A DNA stretch of 64,000 nt from Dimorphilus gyrociliatus (lineage: Eukaryota > Annelida > Polychaeta > Dinophilidae). Positions 1 to 11,521 of this stretch are shown one piece after another; position 1 is the first letter of the stretch; each line of letters opens with the position of its first letter. The stretch covers positions 620,001 to 684,000 of the forward strand of contig CAJFCJ010000015.1 in assembly GCA_904063045.1 (NCBI GenBank), given 5' to 3'. A program made the translations under genes and the position numbers. The notes beneath the pieces were generated by a model. That model did not search any database, was not told the origin of the DNA, and was given only the letters and a program-made list of their open reading frames with translations.

Positions 1-631
1 CCGCCGCTCTATCTCGTTGCCGTCTATTTTTGAACCAATTGCCAACTTGTGTCGGCGTGAGTCCGGTAGCTTGGGCTAGTTCTCGCTTCTTGGCTGGGTT
101 TGGATAAGGATCTTGTAGGTACCATTCTCGCAACAAGCTCCTTGTTCTTTCCTTGAAACAGTGTGTTTTCTGCTCCCCATCCCATATTGTGCGAGGGAGT
201 GGATACTTTTTACGTACACGGTATTTATCGACTGGTCCAAGAGGTCTACCGCGGAGACGTTCGGCTTCTTGATAATGCGCCTCGAGCCACATAGCTTGCA
301 ATTTCGGGTGCGAATCCTTGTTGAATTTATAATTCTCCAGAATGTGGTATAAGTCCTTGAAATTTCCTGTATGGAAAGCGACTAAAGAGCGAGCTCTGAG
401 GATTGATTCGTGCTTATTTAGAGCCTCCATCGCTGCAGGGTTTACTGGAAGGGACCAGAGAAATCTCCCTAACCGTTCAATATCACCGGATTCCTCCAAA
501 ACTTCGCACACTTGAGCTATTTGAGGCGGGGTAAAATTGATGGGAAGAACCGATGGGGCCGCCATAAAATTTCTGCAATGTGCCAAAAAGTTAGCTGTCG
601 CACTCTGCTGTTCTAGTCGAGAAGCATCCAT
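1..631 (-). CDS. Six3/6: Six3/6 (Optix-class) SIX homeodomain transcription factor, 5' part (truncated by window edge)
   Basis: Nuclear DNA-binding factor of the Six3/6 subclass, known in animals for anterior head, brain and eye patterning; Six3/6 proteins often repress with Groucho. The reading frame runs without intron from an ATG at 631 (MDASRLEQQ..., with an in-frame TAG just upstream) to the window edge; a second in-frame ATG lies at 565. Seen: an N-terminal SIX domain beginning near [20 protein letters not shown], then a homeodomain containing [18 protein letters not shown] and the recognition helix [15 protein letters not shown]. The [14 protein letters not shown] string is diagnostic of Six3/6 rather than Six1/2 ([15 protein letters not shown]) or Six4/5. 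The C-terminal tail lies outside the window. Same strand as the Six1/2 gene about 15 kb to the right. Very confident in class; the exact start (631 or 565) is less certain. Confidence 0.95.
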   Translation of the reverse strand, partial: MDASRLEQQSATANFLAHCRNFMAAPSVLPINFTPPQIAQVCEVLEESGDIERLGRFLWSLPVNPAAMEALNKHESILRARSLVAFHTGNFKDLYHILENYKFNKDSHPKLQAMWLEAHYQEAERLRGRPLGPVDKYRVRKKYPLPRTIWDGEQKTHCFKERTRSLLREWYLQDPYPNPAKKRELAQATGLTPTQVGNWFKNRRQRDRAA

Positions 632-830
632 TGCAGATCGTTGGAAAAGAATGCGCTAAACTGTGGAAAGTAGTATAGTTAACAATTCCATAGTTAGACA
701 CGCAAACACGTGACATGACACTAATCGTTGATTGGTTGAAATTCGTAAGCAAAATATCATCGTCATAGCGACGCTCCGCCCCTTATTGCTGATTGGTCGA
801 GGCAGTTAAATAATGAATATACGTATTCAA
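632..830 (-). promoter_or_regulatory. Six3/6 proximal promoter region with CCAAT and E-box motifs
   Basis: Directly upstream of the Six3/6 start there is a CACGTG E-box (707-712) and two CCAAT boxes read in the direction of the gene, at 731-735 and 792-796 (ATTGG on the plus strand). CCAAT boxes are NF-Y sites in known promoters. No TATA box or start site can be fixed from sequence. Confidence 0.4.
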
Positions 831-3800
831 TACATATCGGTCTACATAAATCGGGCTTGGCGCTACCGTAGCTCCATGATAGCGCCATTTTTGACGCTTA
901 TATCGAATTTTTCAACGATTCCTTGTTACTCTAGCGTTGTTTTATTGTTTCAATCAATTGTATTGTCCTCTTTATTGTATTCAGTATCGAAGCCCTCAGG
1001 GAACATTCGTTCTACGCAAACATCTGACTTTTACACTCTATTAAAAACGCAAGGGCGTCTGACGCGTGTTTTATTTTTCTTGTGGCTCAGCAATATTTGT
1101 CAAAATATCTCTGAGTTAAAATGACGATTAAACTTCATTAATTACTCAAAGAGGAAGGTGTCAGAAGCGATGATCACAGTGCGTAGTTCACACCTGATTC
1201 AAGAACTAACTCTCGGCGGTTCAATCAAAGGGTGGCACAAGCCAATTAGTACGTGTTCTATTGCTGACCACCATGCTGACCACTCTCTCAGAGCATGTGT
1301 GATAGATTTTGTTCGAATCTGTGATTGTTGATCGCAGCATTCACAATTTGACACTTTCCTTTACTTTCCAAACAGTCTACTATTTCCTGTTATTATTAAT
1401 CTACTACTTTCAATCTAATTACGTCACGACACAATATTACTGCATTATCTTCTCCAATTTCAATTACAGATACATATTCATACTAACTACTATTCTTTTT
1501 TTCACTGATTAATAAAATCAATGTCAAAGCATATCCATATCTTGTTGTTTTTTTTTATTTAAGAGGAGGGTAAATATATTAATTTAAATACATTTACAAA
1601 TATATATCTATGGAATAATTATATCTTTAAGGAAAATATAAATTTGCTTATATTTATATATATATATATCAATGTAATTATTTAAAAAATCATATTTGTC
1701 ATATAAATAGAAATTAATATTAAATCTTTTATATCAATGAGTGAATGGGTTATTTTTGAACCATTATTTTTTTATCGATACACCCTATTATAACTTTTGG
1801 CTTTTTTTTGTTTTTCTACATCTCTTTTAATTGGAAATATTCTGCATCAATAATTACTTTAATCGATAAAATTATCTACCTAGTTAATTAGCAGACTGTA
1901 TCGAAGCGATTACAAAATTAATTTATATATCAGAGAGAAAAGACCGAAAATATAAATTTGCTTATTAAAAGATTACAATCTCTCAGCTGGCATAAAATGC
2001 ATATGTTACGATATGAAAAACAAAATGCTCACATATTAAGATACTATCTCTTTTATCTACCCTATTTTTGGGACATACCCGGCTAACCTGTATAATGGCC
2101 AATTACAGCCTATAATAATTTGAGAATAGAACAGCCGTACGTATGTTCATTTATACCTTTTAATACTCATTTTTTAACAGATTCAATGTCGAGATAAATA
2201 GAATTTATTGCTTTTAAGTCAGATTAACATTTTTATTTTACACATATGTCTGCGCATTTGCTGTTTATACTTATATATCTTTACTATATGTATTGAATTG
2301 TTGAGAATATACCATATATCTGTAGGAATAGATATACACATATACAGGGTATGGATATTTATTTATATAAAAATATATATAAACAACTTTAAAGTTTTAT
2401 TAGCATTTGATATGTTGAGCGATTTAATATAAAACTCAAACGAGTTCATTACACTGATAAGAATAGTAATTACGAATGGATTTGATTACATTAAAGCCGC
2501 GGCTAAATAAAACGACTCTGACACTTTGCTTGGCGATAATTGCTAAATAAAGAATTGCACGTGTTCTCTGTGTGTTTGTGTGTGTTCCCCCCATGTACAC
2601 TTAAAGAAGAAGTGAGTATACAACTTGCATTTATATATATATATATATTAGTATATATATATAGAATGCAGTATTTTTTTTGTAATATATTATATATAGA
2701 TATACCATTGTTGAGAGTAGGGGGGACCGTTATAATAATATTTATATTATAATGGAAAGAATAGGAAGAGGTGTTAATATAAGGTGTTTTCAAGCTACGA
2801 TCTATTTCTCTCTAAAAGTTTCATTATGCTTGTGGATTGGTAAAAATATCAATAAAAGAAGTAGGTTACTAAATAGCTTAACATTCCATACTATTAGAAG
2901 GCGTTTATGAAGTTTCGCTACTTGCAGCTGTTTCTATAAATTTTACACAACTGATGATTGCAACTTAGGCAAGTTCTTATTTTAAAAGAACGCCGAACCT
3001 CGTAAATTATTCATGACACTTCACACCGCAACACGCACTTGATATCCTGCGTAAGGCGTTCTTTAACCGAGTCTTGCTTCCGTTTCTTTTTAATATACCC
3101 TATTATCGCTCATTTCCGTCGTTATGTCATTGCATAAGAATAAACGACAAGTGCTTATACAGAAATCGAGATTTTTGATGCGGGGAAGCGCGAGAAACGC
3201 AATCAGCGGGTAATTACTTGACACATCGCTTGATGATGTAAGAGAAAATCGGCATGGCGGCGAGGCGACGGCCGAGAAATTTTTATGACGTGAGGAAACG
3301 TCATTTTAGTCACATGACCTAGTTGAGTGTCTACCGACATGTGCGGGCTAAAAGCTGTCGAGATGACGACATCTTCGAGTGCTTTTTGACGTCTAAACTG
3401 TTTACGTCGAGAAAATTATTTGAAATATAAGGTATACTTGTCTCTATAAAGTTCGTATATTATATTTATTTGAGTTGGAAAAAGAATGGGAAATAAATAA
3501 AAACGAGAGAAAAAGGTAGAAGAGAAAAATTAATGGATTAGTGGACTGAGCGTCTAGCTAGTATAATGTTGTGTGTCTTGACAAACGAGCACTGACAGCT
3601 AGCCACTGTCCAGCCATCGTGCTGCGCATACTAACAACGCTATTATAGAGCTATATGATCTCTCGAGTGGGATGGGCGGGTAAATTTTATTAGTTTTTTG
3701 ACAGGTTTTCGTAAAAAGTCCATTTTCGGTGGCTGCCGGTCAAGTATATAGAACCGGCGGCAAACAATTTAACGTATAAGCGAATAATTGGATTGATAGG

Positions 3801-6800
3801 AGACGGAACAAAAACGTACAGTCACGTCGACGCAGTAGGCATGCACTCAGAGAGGCAGCAGGGCGTCGCGGCGTCTAAAAGGGCCATCCGACACACCTGG
3901 TCGGCGTCACTTTCACCGCGTAGACGGAGATCTCTCGCATTAAATATCCCTGACACGAGTAGCGAGCGAAGGAACGCGGGGAAGATGAGCCGCGATAAAC
4001 CTCTCTTCTTCCCCTATATAGCTGTGCTGGTTCCCACGAGAACGCTAGCTGTTTCCATGGAAAAAGCGTCTAAAGACAATGAGCGTTTTCTCTGCGTCTA
4101 ATTTGATTGTAAACTCGATTAGTGGGTGGGGTGATTAAGACGGCGCTCGTTGTCCGTTTGCGGCAGATGCGCGAGTGTTATTTCACTTGTTTTTCTTTTT
4201 TATAAGTAGGAGAAAAAATATCGTCAACTGGAAGAAATATAAAGAATACATAAACGCCGCTGCTAATATAAATATTCACCGTCATTAATAAGATTTCCGC
4301 TCGAAAAAACACGCTAACAAGTGCAAACGACTAAGGCGTTTGATAAGGGATGGTAAGGGGGAAGGAAAGGCGGACTGTAGCGAGTTTGTAAAATAAACAA
4401 AGACGCGTCGAGTTTCTAAACAAGAAAGATCTCAGGCTGAGATGCAGTCGGATGCCGTTAGATACTTGCGCTAATTGCTCGACAAGCGCGATAAAGCGGC
4501 CAGATAAAGTTCTGAGCTTTTATTACGTAATACCTTTTCATTTTCTCTCCTTCTTTCCCATTCTATTTCTTTTATTCTGTTACTTATTATAATAAAGACA
4601 ATTTCTCCCTCTATCTCAGCTTCTTTATCTAACTAACTACTCTCTCTTCCGCTTTCCTTTTTGTTTGTATAATTTGCGTATTTGTATATATACGTATAGA
4701 AGGGAAGAGGAGAGGATGGGGGGGACTCGGTTGGACGCGCACGCGCTGCGCTACCGAATAATAAGAAACGAATAATAGGAGGATGATTGACAAGGGAAGA
4801 CGTGTTTAGCAGGACAATACGAGATTGCCTGAGCTATCATTTTGTCAATACCGATGAGACAGTTTGAAAAATGTGCATAAAAGGTGCCCAATTTCATTGT
4901 AGGAATTGAAAGGGACGAGCAAACTTTATTACGGTTCGATGCTCGCACTAAAAGTCTTCCATTTTTACACTTGGATTGAGCGGCATAACAGATCATATTT
5001 TCGCTAATGATTTTCTGTCAGGCAGGGGCGCGGACCGCGAAAAGAAACGTTCCATTTTTTCTTTCTTCCGTCTCCTCTACAGTCTCCCATTCTACTCTTT
5101 CTCGCCCCCTCACCCCCACTTTTCCCTCCCTTCTCTTTTTTTTTCTTACGTGCTAAAGCCTTAAAGGCGCTTCTACTTAGATTACAAAGGGAATTGTTGG
5201 GGTGTGGTCTCTTTCTCCTTTGCCGTCTCCTTTTCGCTTAATCGCCGCCCCGATCACCGCCGTTTCTAGTAACCTTCATAACAACTATTTCCATCGTCGT
5301 TCATAGTTCTCACACGATGTTTTTTACGCCCTCTGGCGGTGCCCGAAGCATCTTCCGTAAAGGCGCGCATCCCTGCGCGTTACTTTTGACGGATGAATGC
5401 TGAAGTTGAATAGAAGATTTTTAAATACGTGCGATTGTTGTGAGCCCAACACACCTGCCGGCTCCTCCCATTTTCTGTTAGAGGAGAAACATTGAGATAC
5501 ATCATACACATAAAAAACAATATATTTTAAGGATAAAAAAAAACATAAAATAGCTTAGAGTCGGTGGGGCTTTTCAAGGAGAGGGAAAAGAAAGAAAGGC
5601 TAAAGGAAAAGAGAAGAGTAGAAAAATTAGCTCTTCAATGTACTTTTCTCTTTTGTTTTCTAAACTTATCCCTTTCGCTATGTATGTATGTGTATATAAG
5701 TACAGTTGATAAATGAAAACGAATCATTGTATCTAGAACAAAGGCGGTATCATATAACAAGAAAATGGACATTGTCTTGATGAGATTGGATATGGTCGCC
5801 CTATCGTTTATTATTATACTTCTCCAATAACGCGACCAAGTTTATATTTATATTTATTGTATATGTAGAGCGAATATATGTATATTAGGTTTTATAAATA
5901 CGTATACAACTACAAGCCAGATATACTTATGCATAGATACAAATATACGGAGACGTCTTTTATATGTTAGACGCTCCCTAATGGCCGCCACCACCTGCAG
6001 TTGTTCGTTAGAGTCTTTTGAGCGTCTAGTACGCCATTAAACATGGTTGGTCAGCAGGAATGCAATTACGGCGTCACACGCTCGCCGTTTGATTTCATCA
6101 CAAACGCGCACATTTACGTTGGCTTCCGGTCAATCGAATGTTCCGTAAATTCGTTTGTTTGCTGAAAAATCTGCGGTTCTCGGCCCGTGCCCGAATGATA
6201 ATATGATCATATCGAATTTAGCAACGAAAAGTGAATGTGTGTGTGTACTCAAACGAATTTAGGATTATGCGAAGGGAAGATAAAACGAACGCATTAACAT
6301 CAAACTTGCAGCAACGTCGGATAATCTTCCTCCTATCTTTTCTCCCGCTAACCTAATCTTCTTTCTAGCTTTTTACCGCCTAAGTACGTATCCCTAGCGA
6401 GAGCCCAGTCCGCAATACTGCAAAGTGTAAACATGACACCTTCCTAAACAACATCTGCGGCTCTAATGGAATTTATATCTAAATGTTCTATAGAGAAAAA
6501 AAAGAAAAGGAGAAAGGGAAAAAAATTAGAGATATACTAAAAATCTCTATCCAAATAGGGCGACCACGACCGACGCTCTACCATCTTGTCACTTTTCATT
6601 ACACATAAATATATGCATACGTATTATATATAGATTATATAGATTCGTTCTGAAATAAAAAAAATGCAACGCTCTTACAATCTCTCTCCAGTTCGCCCGT
6701 TGCAATTGAGTGACAACAACTCTATTTAGCCAAAATCAATACCAATCGCGTGATTATCTCCCGTAGATGCTCAGTGCGGGATCATTATGGAACTGCAATT

Positions 6801-8261
6801 GACGAGAATTTTCTGTACAGATAATATTCCGAAAACGTTTTGTTTTTTTTACATCTGTTTCCGAAAGGCAACTAATCCCTAAAATATATAGAGACAGGTT
6901 CACACTGAGCAATTTGCTCTTTCTTTTTACATCGTGTTTTTATATAGATTATACATTTTTTATTGCCTTATTATGCGGGTTTTTCTTTCTTTTTATAAGG
7001 TATGCATATACTTTTGAATAATGTTGAGATAACAAGAAGGAAGACTTCTGGACGGAACATAAATAAGAAAAAGGCTAAAGCGTTTAGATGCCACATACGT
7101 AGTCAATTAGGTGTGATTTAAAGTTGACAAAGTACAAAAGCTTACAGTCACACTATAAGCTATAGTTTGTCATGATCTGACAGTTGATATTTGCCTTGTT
7201 ATCTTTCTCTGTTGCCGTTTGTAATACGATGTTACTTTGAGTACAAACGATAGACTGTTTGCAAACGTGTCGCCTTTTTTGTCTTTCATAAATAGGCTGA
7301 CGGCGTCCAAATGAACGCAACGAAGCGCGCTAAAATCAGTAATGTACACAGACACAGATCAAACAAATCCCTGACCTTTGTCACCAAATTTAGTTACAAC
7401 TACCGCCGCATCATTGCAGTTATTTGCAGTAGACGGTCTATGTACACACTCTCATAGCGCAATTTATGGGACACAGGTGTTACGCAGTAATTGATGTCTG
7501 ATATAGTGAATACAAGGCGTCGCTCTCATTTTCCAGGCATGCACACGGCTCTCCCACCGCCGATCTAGAAATTAATTTTCCTAGGCAATGCGCTTGGTAT
7601 TGTGCGGCCGAGAAGGGATTGAATGAGTAAGCTGATGAACTGCAATGCGCTAACGGGCATAAGCTTAGGAAATGACAAGTTACGCCGTCTACGACCGTCT
7701 ATAGACGCCCCTGGCTCAGCTATCAACTGCCAAAGTTGTTTTCTGCTAGCCTCAAAGGCATGCGAGAGGCGGCTATGTAAAAAACTGCATTGGGACCCTA
7801 ACGGTGAGAGATGATGCAGACGCTACGTAAAGGGCAAGTGTATATTTAAAAGCTTCTAGACTTTTTTCCCTAATAGACTTTTCGCTTACATTTACATGGA
7901 CAGGTGGCATCAGTGTACGGGAAAAGAAATCTTCGAACGGTACAAAACCGCAGGGACACTCTTTACATCTTTTTTTCTTTGCCACGCCCACATCCATCTC
8001 CTTTTTCTGACTATACCCAATTTGTCCCAATCGCCACTTTTCTCATCGTATGAGATTCTTTCTTGAAAAAGACTGATTGAGACTCACGAAGCCACTAAAC
8101 CCCTATTTTATATTTAGAAACGGTAAAACGACACACCACAGATGTCAGCACCTGTCGAGTGTATTTTAATTTTTAGGCTCAACTTACTTAATACTCTAAG
8201 GGCTGTTTACATTAAACATTAAAACATTTTTTTAAGCTCATATACTTTACATTTAAGTGTT
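831..8261. other. Long non-coding interval upstream of Six3/6
   Basis: About 7.4 kb without a supportable gene. Open frames here are short, unlike any family I know, and often lie in low-complexity DNA. AT-rich simple sequence alternates with more complex, less AT-biased stretches (roughly 3,000-4,150, 4,960-5,420, 5,990-6,480 and 7,380-8,060). Developmental SIX genes usually have large cis-regulatory territories, so these stretches are candidate enhancers; that is inference. No tRNA, CRISPR or transposon recognised. Confidence 0.5.
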
Positions 8262-8981
8262 TTATCGGACTTTTCTTGTGTGACTTCTCGTCTTTCCGTG
8301 AGTATGAGAATTATCGCCATATGCTGAACAAGCGATGCATAATTGAGACAAGTAGTACGTAATCATTATGTATAATGACGCATTCTCAACTTTCCAGACG
8401 AATTGATCGAAAACGATAAGGTAATCCGAAATAACAAACACAGTTATTCCAAGCAGAACCAAATTCGCTGCCCCTGAGGGAAAGTAAACGGTCCTTATGG
8501 CCGCCCTCCAGAAGTGCACAAATATAAGAACCATGTAACCTGAAGTCGCAACTTGCTCAGCTGGGGCTTTCATATAGCTGATTACAAAAGATCCCATGAT
8601 GAATAGTCCAAGAGAAAGAACAAGCCCAATAATATACCCTTTTGGTTTCCAACCTTGGGCCCCAATGTAAAACAAATGACCAATCGCAAACAAACAGATA
8701 CCTGGGATAAATAATTTTATACGCCAGACGAGGCAAATGTCACCCATCAGCGAGAAGATTAATCCCATCAAAATTAAATTTTGATAATCAAAAGGTAGCT
8801 TCTTGACCTTTCTGAATTGTCTAGTTGAAAATACCATGTAAATTAAAGAAAGAATAGGAAGAATTTTAAAGATGACAGTTTTCAATTCCTCCTTTGGATA
8901 ATCATTATTCGTTGGGTCCAATCTGACAAAGTAAAAGTACAAAAGGACGGTTGTCAGGAATATTCCAAGTTGTTTATACAT
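8262..8981 (-). CDS. TMEM86: TMEM86/YhhN-family lysoplasmalogenase-like membrane protein, copy 1
   Basis: Single-exon 239-residue polytopic protein of the YhhN/TMEM86 family. Family members in the endoplasmic reticulum hydrolyse the vinyl-ether bond of lysoplasmalogens, giving a fatty aldehyde and a glycerophospho-headgroup. Seen: about eight hydrophobic segments, the conserved GDICLVWRIKLFIPGICLF stretch near residues 78-97 and the second acidic motif ISDYLIVFDQF near residue 190; these aspartates are the usual candidate active-site residues. Length fits the family (about 210-240). The C-terminal 20 residues are basic and polar (RSHTRKVR at the end), an addition lacking in copy 2. It is divergent from copy 2 by a 568-bp spacer, so the two may share a promoter. 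Enzymatic activity is inferred from family only. Confidence 0.9.
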   Translation of the reverse strand: MYKQLGIFLTTVLLYFYFVRLDPTNNDYPKEELKTVIFKILPILSLIYMVFSTRQFRKVKKLPFDYQNLILMGLIFSLMGDICLVWRIKLFIPGICLFAIGHLFYIGAQGWKPKGYIIGLVLSLGLFIMGSFVISYMKAPAEQVATSGYMVLIFVHFWRAAIRTVYFPSGAANLVLLGITVFVISDYLIVFDQFVWKVENASLYIMITYYLSQLCIACSAYGDNSHTHGKTRSHTRKVR

Positions 8982-9549
8982 TTCTGAAGAAAGAATAACC
9001 TCTATAAAAATGTTATTTGTAAAGAAATCGATGAAAAAGAAATTGCTTCTCTAAAATAAAACAAGTGCTATATTGAAACCACCGAAAATAATTAAAAACC
9101 TGTTTTATCGCTCAACTATAATATATTTTGCTTGAATATGTATCTTTAAGTAGTCAATCTTATTCTTCGATATTCACATAAATAAAAATCTCTTGCAAAC
9201 CTGAGTTTTGATGTATAATTTGGAAATTTCATAAAGCAGATTTAATAAATACTAATAGAGAAAAATAGGAACAATTGAATCAGGGACGAAAGATATTTCA
9301 ATTTGCTACAAAGTCCAGGTGCAAAGATCGAAAATCAATGTACTTAAAAGTTCTACAGAGTTCAATATTCTTTTTCGGTTTGCTCTTAAATTTCATTATT
9401 TAGCAATTAATAACGATTATTTTAAAAAGCCATTATTTTCATAAATTGTTAATGTTTAACTTCCTTCTACCATCTCTTATGATATTTACATAAATTTTAT
9501 ATTTATCGGAATATTTTTCTATAACAGCTAGGTCAACAGAGAATCACAA
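8982..9549. promoter_or_regulatory. Shared upstream region of the divergent TMEM86 pair
   Basis: 568 bp of AT-rich DNA between the two divergent TMEM86 start codons. No other open frame is supportable, so it must carry both 5' ends and is a candidate bidirectional promoter. No specific motif identified. Confidence 0.45.
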
Positions 9550-10292
9550 ATGTTCTCTAGAGTAAGTAAATGTTACTTATAGGTATTAGCATGAATTAAT
9601 TATCCATATTCTTTTGAAACTTTGAATTTTAGGAATTAATACGACTTGTTCCATTTGCATCGCTCGTTCTATTGTACTTGTATCAAGTAAAGCCGGTACC
9701 AGAGCTAAATGGCTATCCAGAAGAAAGCTTTAGATCCGTATTCTTCAAGCTATTACCTATGATTTATCTTATGTTGGCTGTATGGGCTGAACATAACAGT
9801 AAGAAGGATAAGAAGTACAGTCGAACGATTCTTACCGGTTTATTTTTCTCGGCTTTTGGAGATGCCTGTCTTGTATGGAGAGTTAAGCTCTTTATACCAG
9901 GCTTATTGTTCTTTTCAATTGCTCATATTTTTTATGCTTTCGCTATGCGATTCAAATACTTAGGAATTAAGTTCGCCTTGATTAGCTCCGTTGTGTTTCC
10001 CTTGGCATTTCACTTAGTAAGCAAGATTGACGATTTTGTAATGAAAATTTTAGTGTTCTATTACTGTTCCTTAATTTTCTTAATCGTTTGGCGATCATTT
10101 GTAAGAATGTCTCGTCTTCATTTCAATTCAGGAAGATATGCTGTAATTGGAGCTATATTTTTTGGCTGCTCTGATTACTTAATCGGATGCGATAAGTGGA
10201 TTATTAGTATACCACAAAGCTCTCTATTAATTATGATTACGTATTACACAGCTCAAGCGTTCTTAGCTTGTTCTGTATTTGCCTCGGATTAA
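9550..10292 (+). CDS. TMEM86: TMEM86/YhhN-family lysoplasmalogenase-like membrane protein, copy 2 (two exons)
   Basis: Exons 9550-9561 and 9633-10292 give a 223-residue protein. The first exon holds only four codons (MFSR) followed by GTAAGT; the 71-bp intron ends in TTTTAG and the second exon continues in phase 0 with ELIRLVPFASLVLLYLYQ, restoring the first membrane segment that a start inside exon 2 would cut. Seen: about eight hydrophobic segments, GDACLVWRVKLFIPGLLFF matching copy 1, and FGCSDYLIGCDKW as the second acidic motif. Role as for copy 1: predicted ER lysoplasmalogenase. It lies head-to-head with copy 1; the two are diverged paralogues, one intronless. The tiny first exon is the least certain part. 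Confidence 0.85.
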
Positions 10293-10521
10293 TTTTGTCG
10301 AGAGAAGAGTTATTCGTTTGCAATACAGCAGATGTCGCCACGATACTTTTAAAGTTGTTGATACTAGATCCAACTAGCGGATATAATTTTAAATAAGTAT
10401 AAAACTAAGAAAATATTATTAATCAGAGACATTATTTTATTATGAATAATAGATATTTATGTATTTCCTACAAGCTGCGCTTATTAATCGAATCGAAAAT
10501 ATCAATGGATTTAAGAGAGGT

Positions 10522-11521
10522 CTATTTCGAGACGTTTGAATTACTCTTTTCAGGGGAATCAATAAATACTGGGGATAACCAGGGAGAGTTTCGAATTTCA
10601 CTGATTGTAGCTCTTTTATTGACGTCAGACTCCAATATTTTATGTATGAGCTTCTTGCAAGAGTCGGAAACTTTCTTTGAACTAGAAAAGCTAACCTTTC
10701 GCTCTGTTTGATAGCGTATCATCTTTTTAATATTTGAATCATCGTACGGCATAGAACCGCAAACCATGATATACAGAATAACGCCCATACTCCAAATATC
10801 ATATGAGTAACCTTTATAAGCTATACCTTGTAATATCTCCGGGGCAGCATAAGCCGCACTCCCGCAAAAAGTTTTGCTAAATTCATTATCTGAAAGTTCA
10901 CGCGCAAATCCAAAATCTGAGACTTTAATGTTATTTTTTACATCCAGCAATAAATTTTCACATTTTAAATCTCGGTGAACTATGTTAAGGTTATGTAGGT
11001 GGTCTATAGCATCAACGAATTGGCCGAACATTGATTTTGATTTGTTCTCATCCAATGCTCCTCTTAATTTGATATATTCTAATAAATCACCATGTCCAGC
11101 CATCTCCATTACTATAAAAGTCTGTCGGAAGATATTTAAGGAAGATTTGTAATTTTTTTAATAGTCTATCAAAAGTGTAACAATGTTTCGTTTGCAAAAC
11201 GCCAGATGGCGACTCCATTACCTTATGTCCAAAAGAAAAGATATCGAAGCACTTGATGACGTTTGGATGATTGACCTTCTGCAGGACTTTTAACTCTCTC
11301 GGCATGAATTTTGTTAAAAAATCCCTTGGCGCCTTCCTCTTGTTTATTATCTTAAGTGCAACTTTTGGTCCTACAGAGTCGCCCTTTTTTATGACCGCTG
11401 CCCTGACCTTGGCATACGATCCCTCACCTAATATACATCCAACAATAAACCCTCGACGGCGAAGTTCTTCTTCGTCATTGACTGCGCTTACCTTTTCAGT
11501 TAATCTCGGTGGAACGGTCAT
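10522..11521 (-). CDS. TSSK: TSSK-type (testis-specific) serine/threonine kinase
   Basis: Two exons, 11521-11222 and 11121-10522, split by a 100-bp intron (GTAATG...CCGACAG, phase 0), giving 299 residues. Seen: glycine-rich loop [20 protein letters not shown] lysine, [14 protein letters not shown], catalytic loop [21 protein letters not shown], the activation segment [12 protein letters not shown], and [33 protein letters not shown] with DFGFA and a short C-terminal tail is characteristic of the TSSK branch of the CAMK group, which acts in sperm maturation in animals. All catalytic residues are present, so it should be active. Tail-to-tail with TMEM86 copy 2 (229 bp apart). Family assignment is firm; which TSSK subtype cannot be told. 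Confidence 0.9.

Noticed and set aside
3793-4101. 102-codon plus-strand open frame in the Six3/6 upstream region
   Set aside because: Arg/Ser-rich sequence with no recognisable domain, no splice context and no relatives in the window; fits chance in a less AT-rich stretch.
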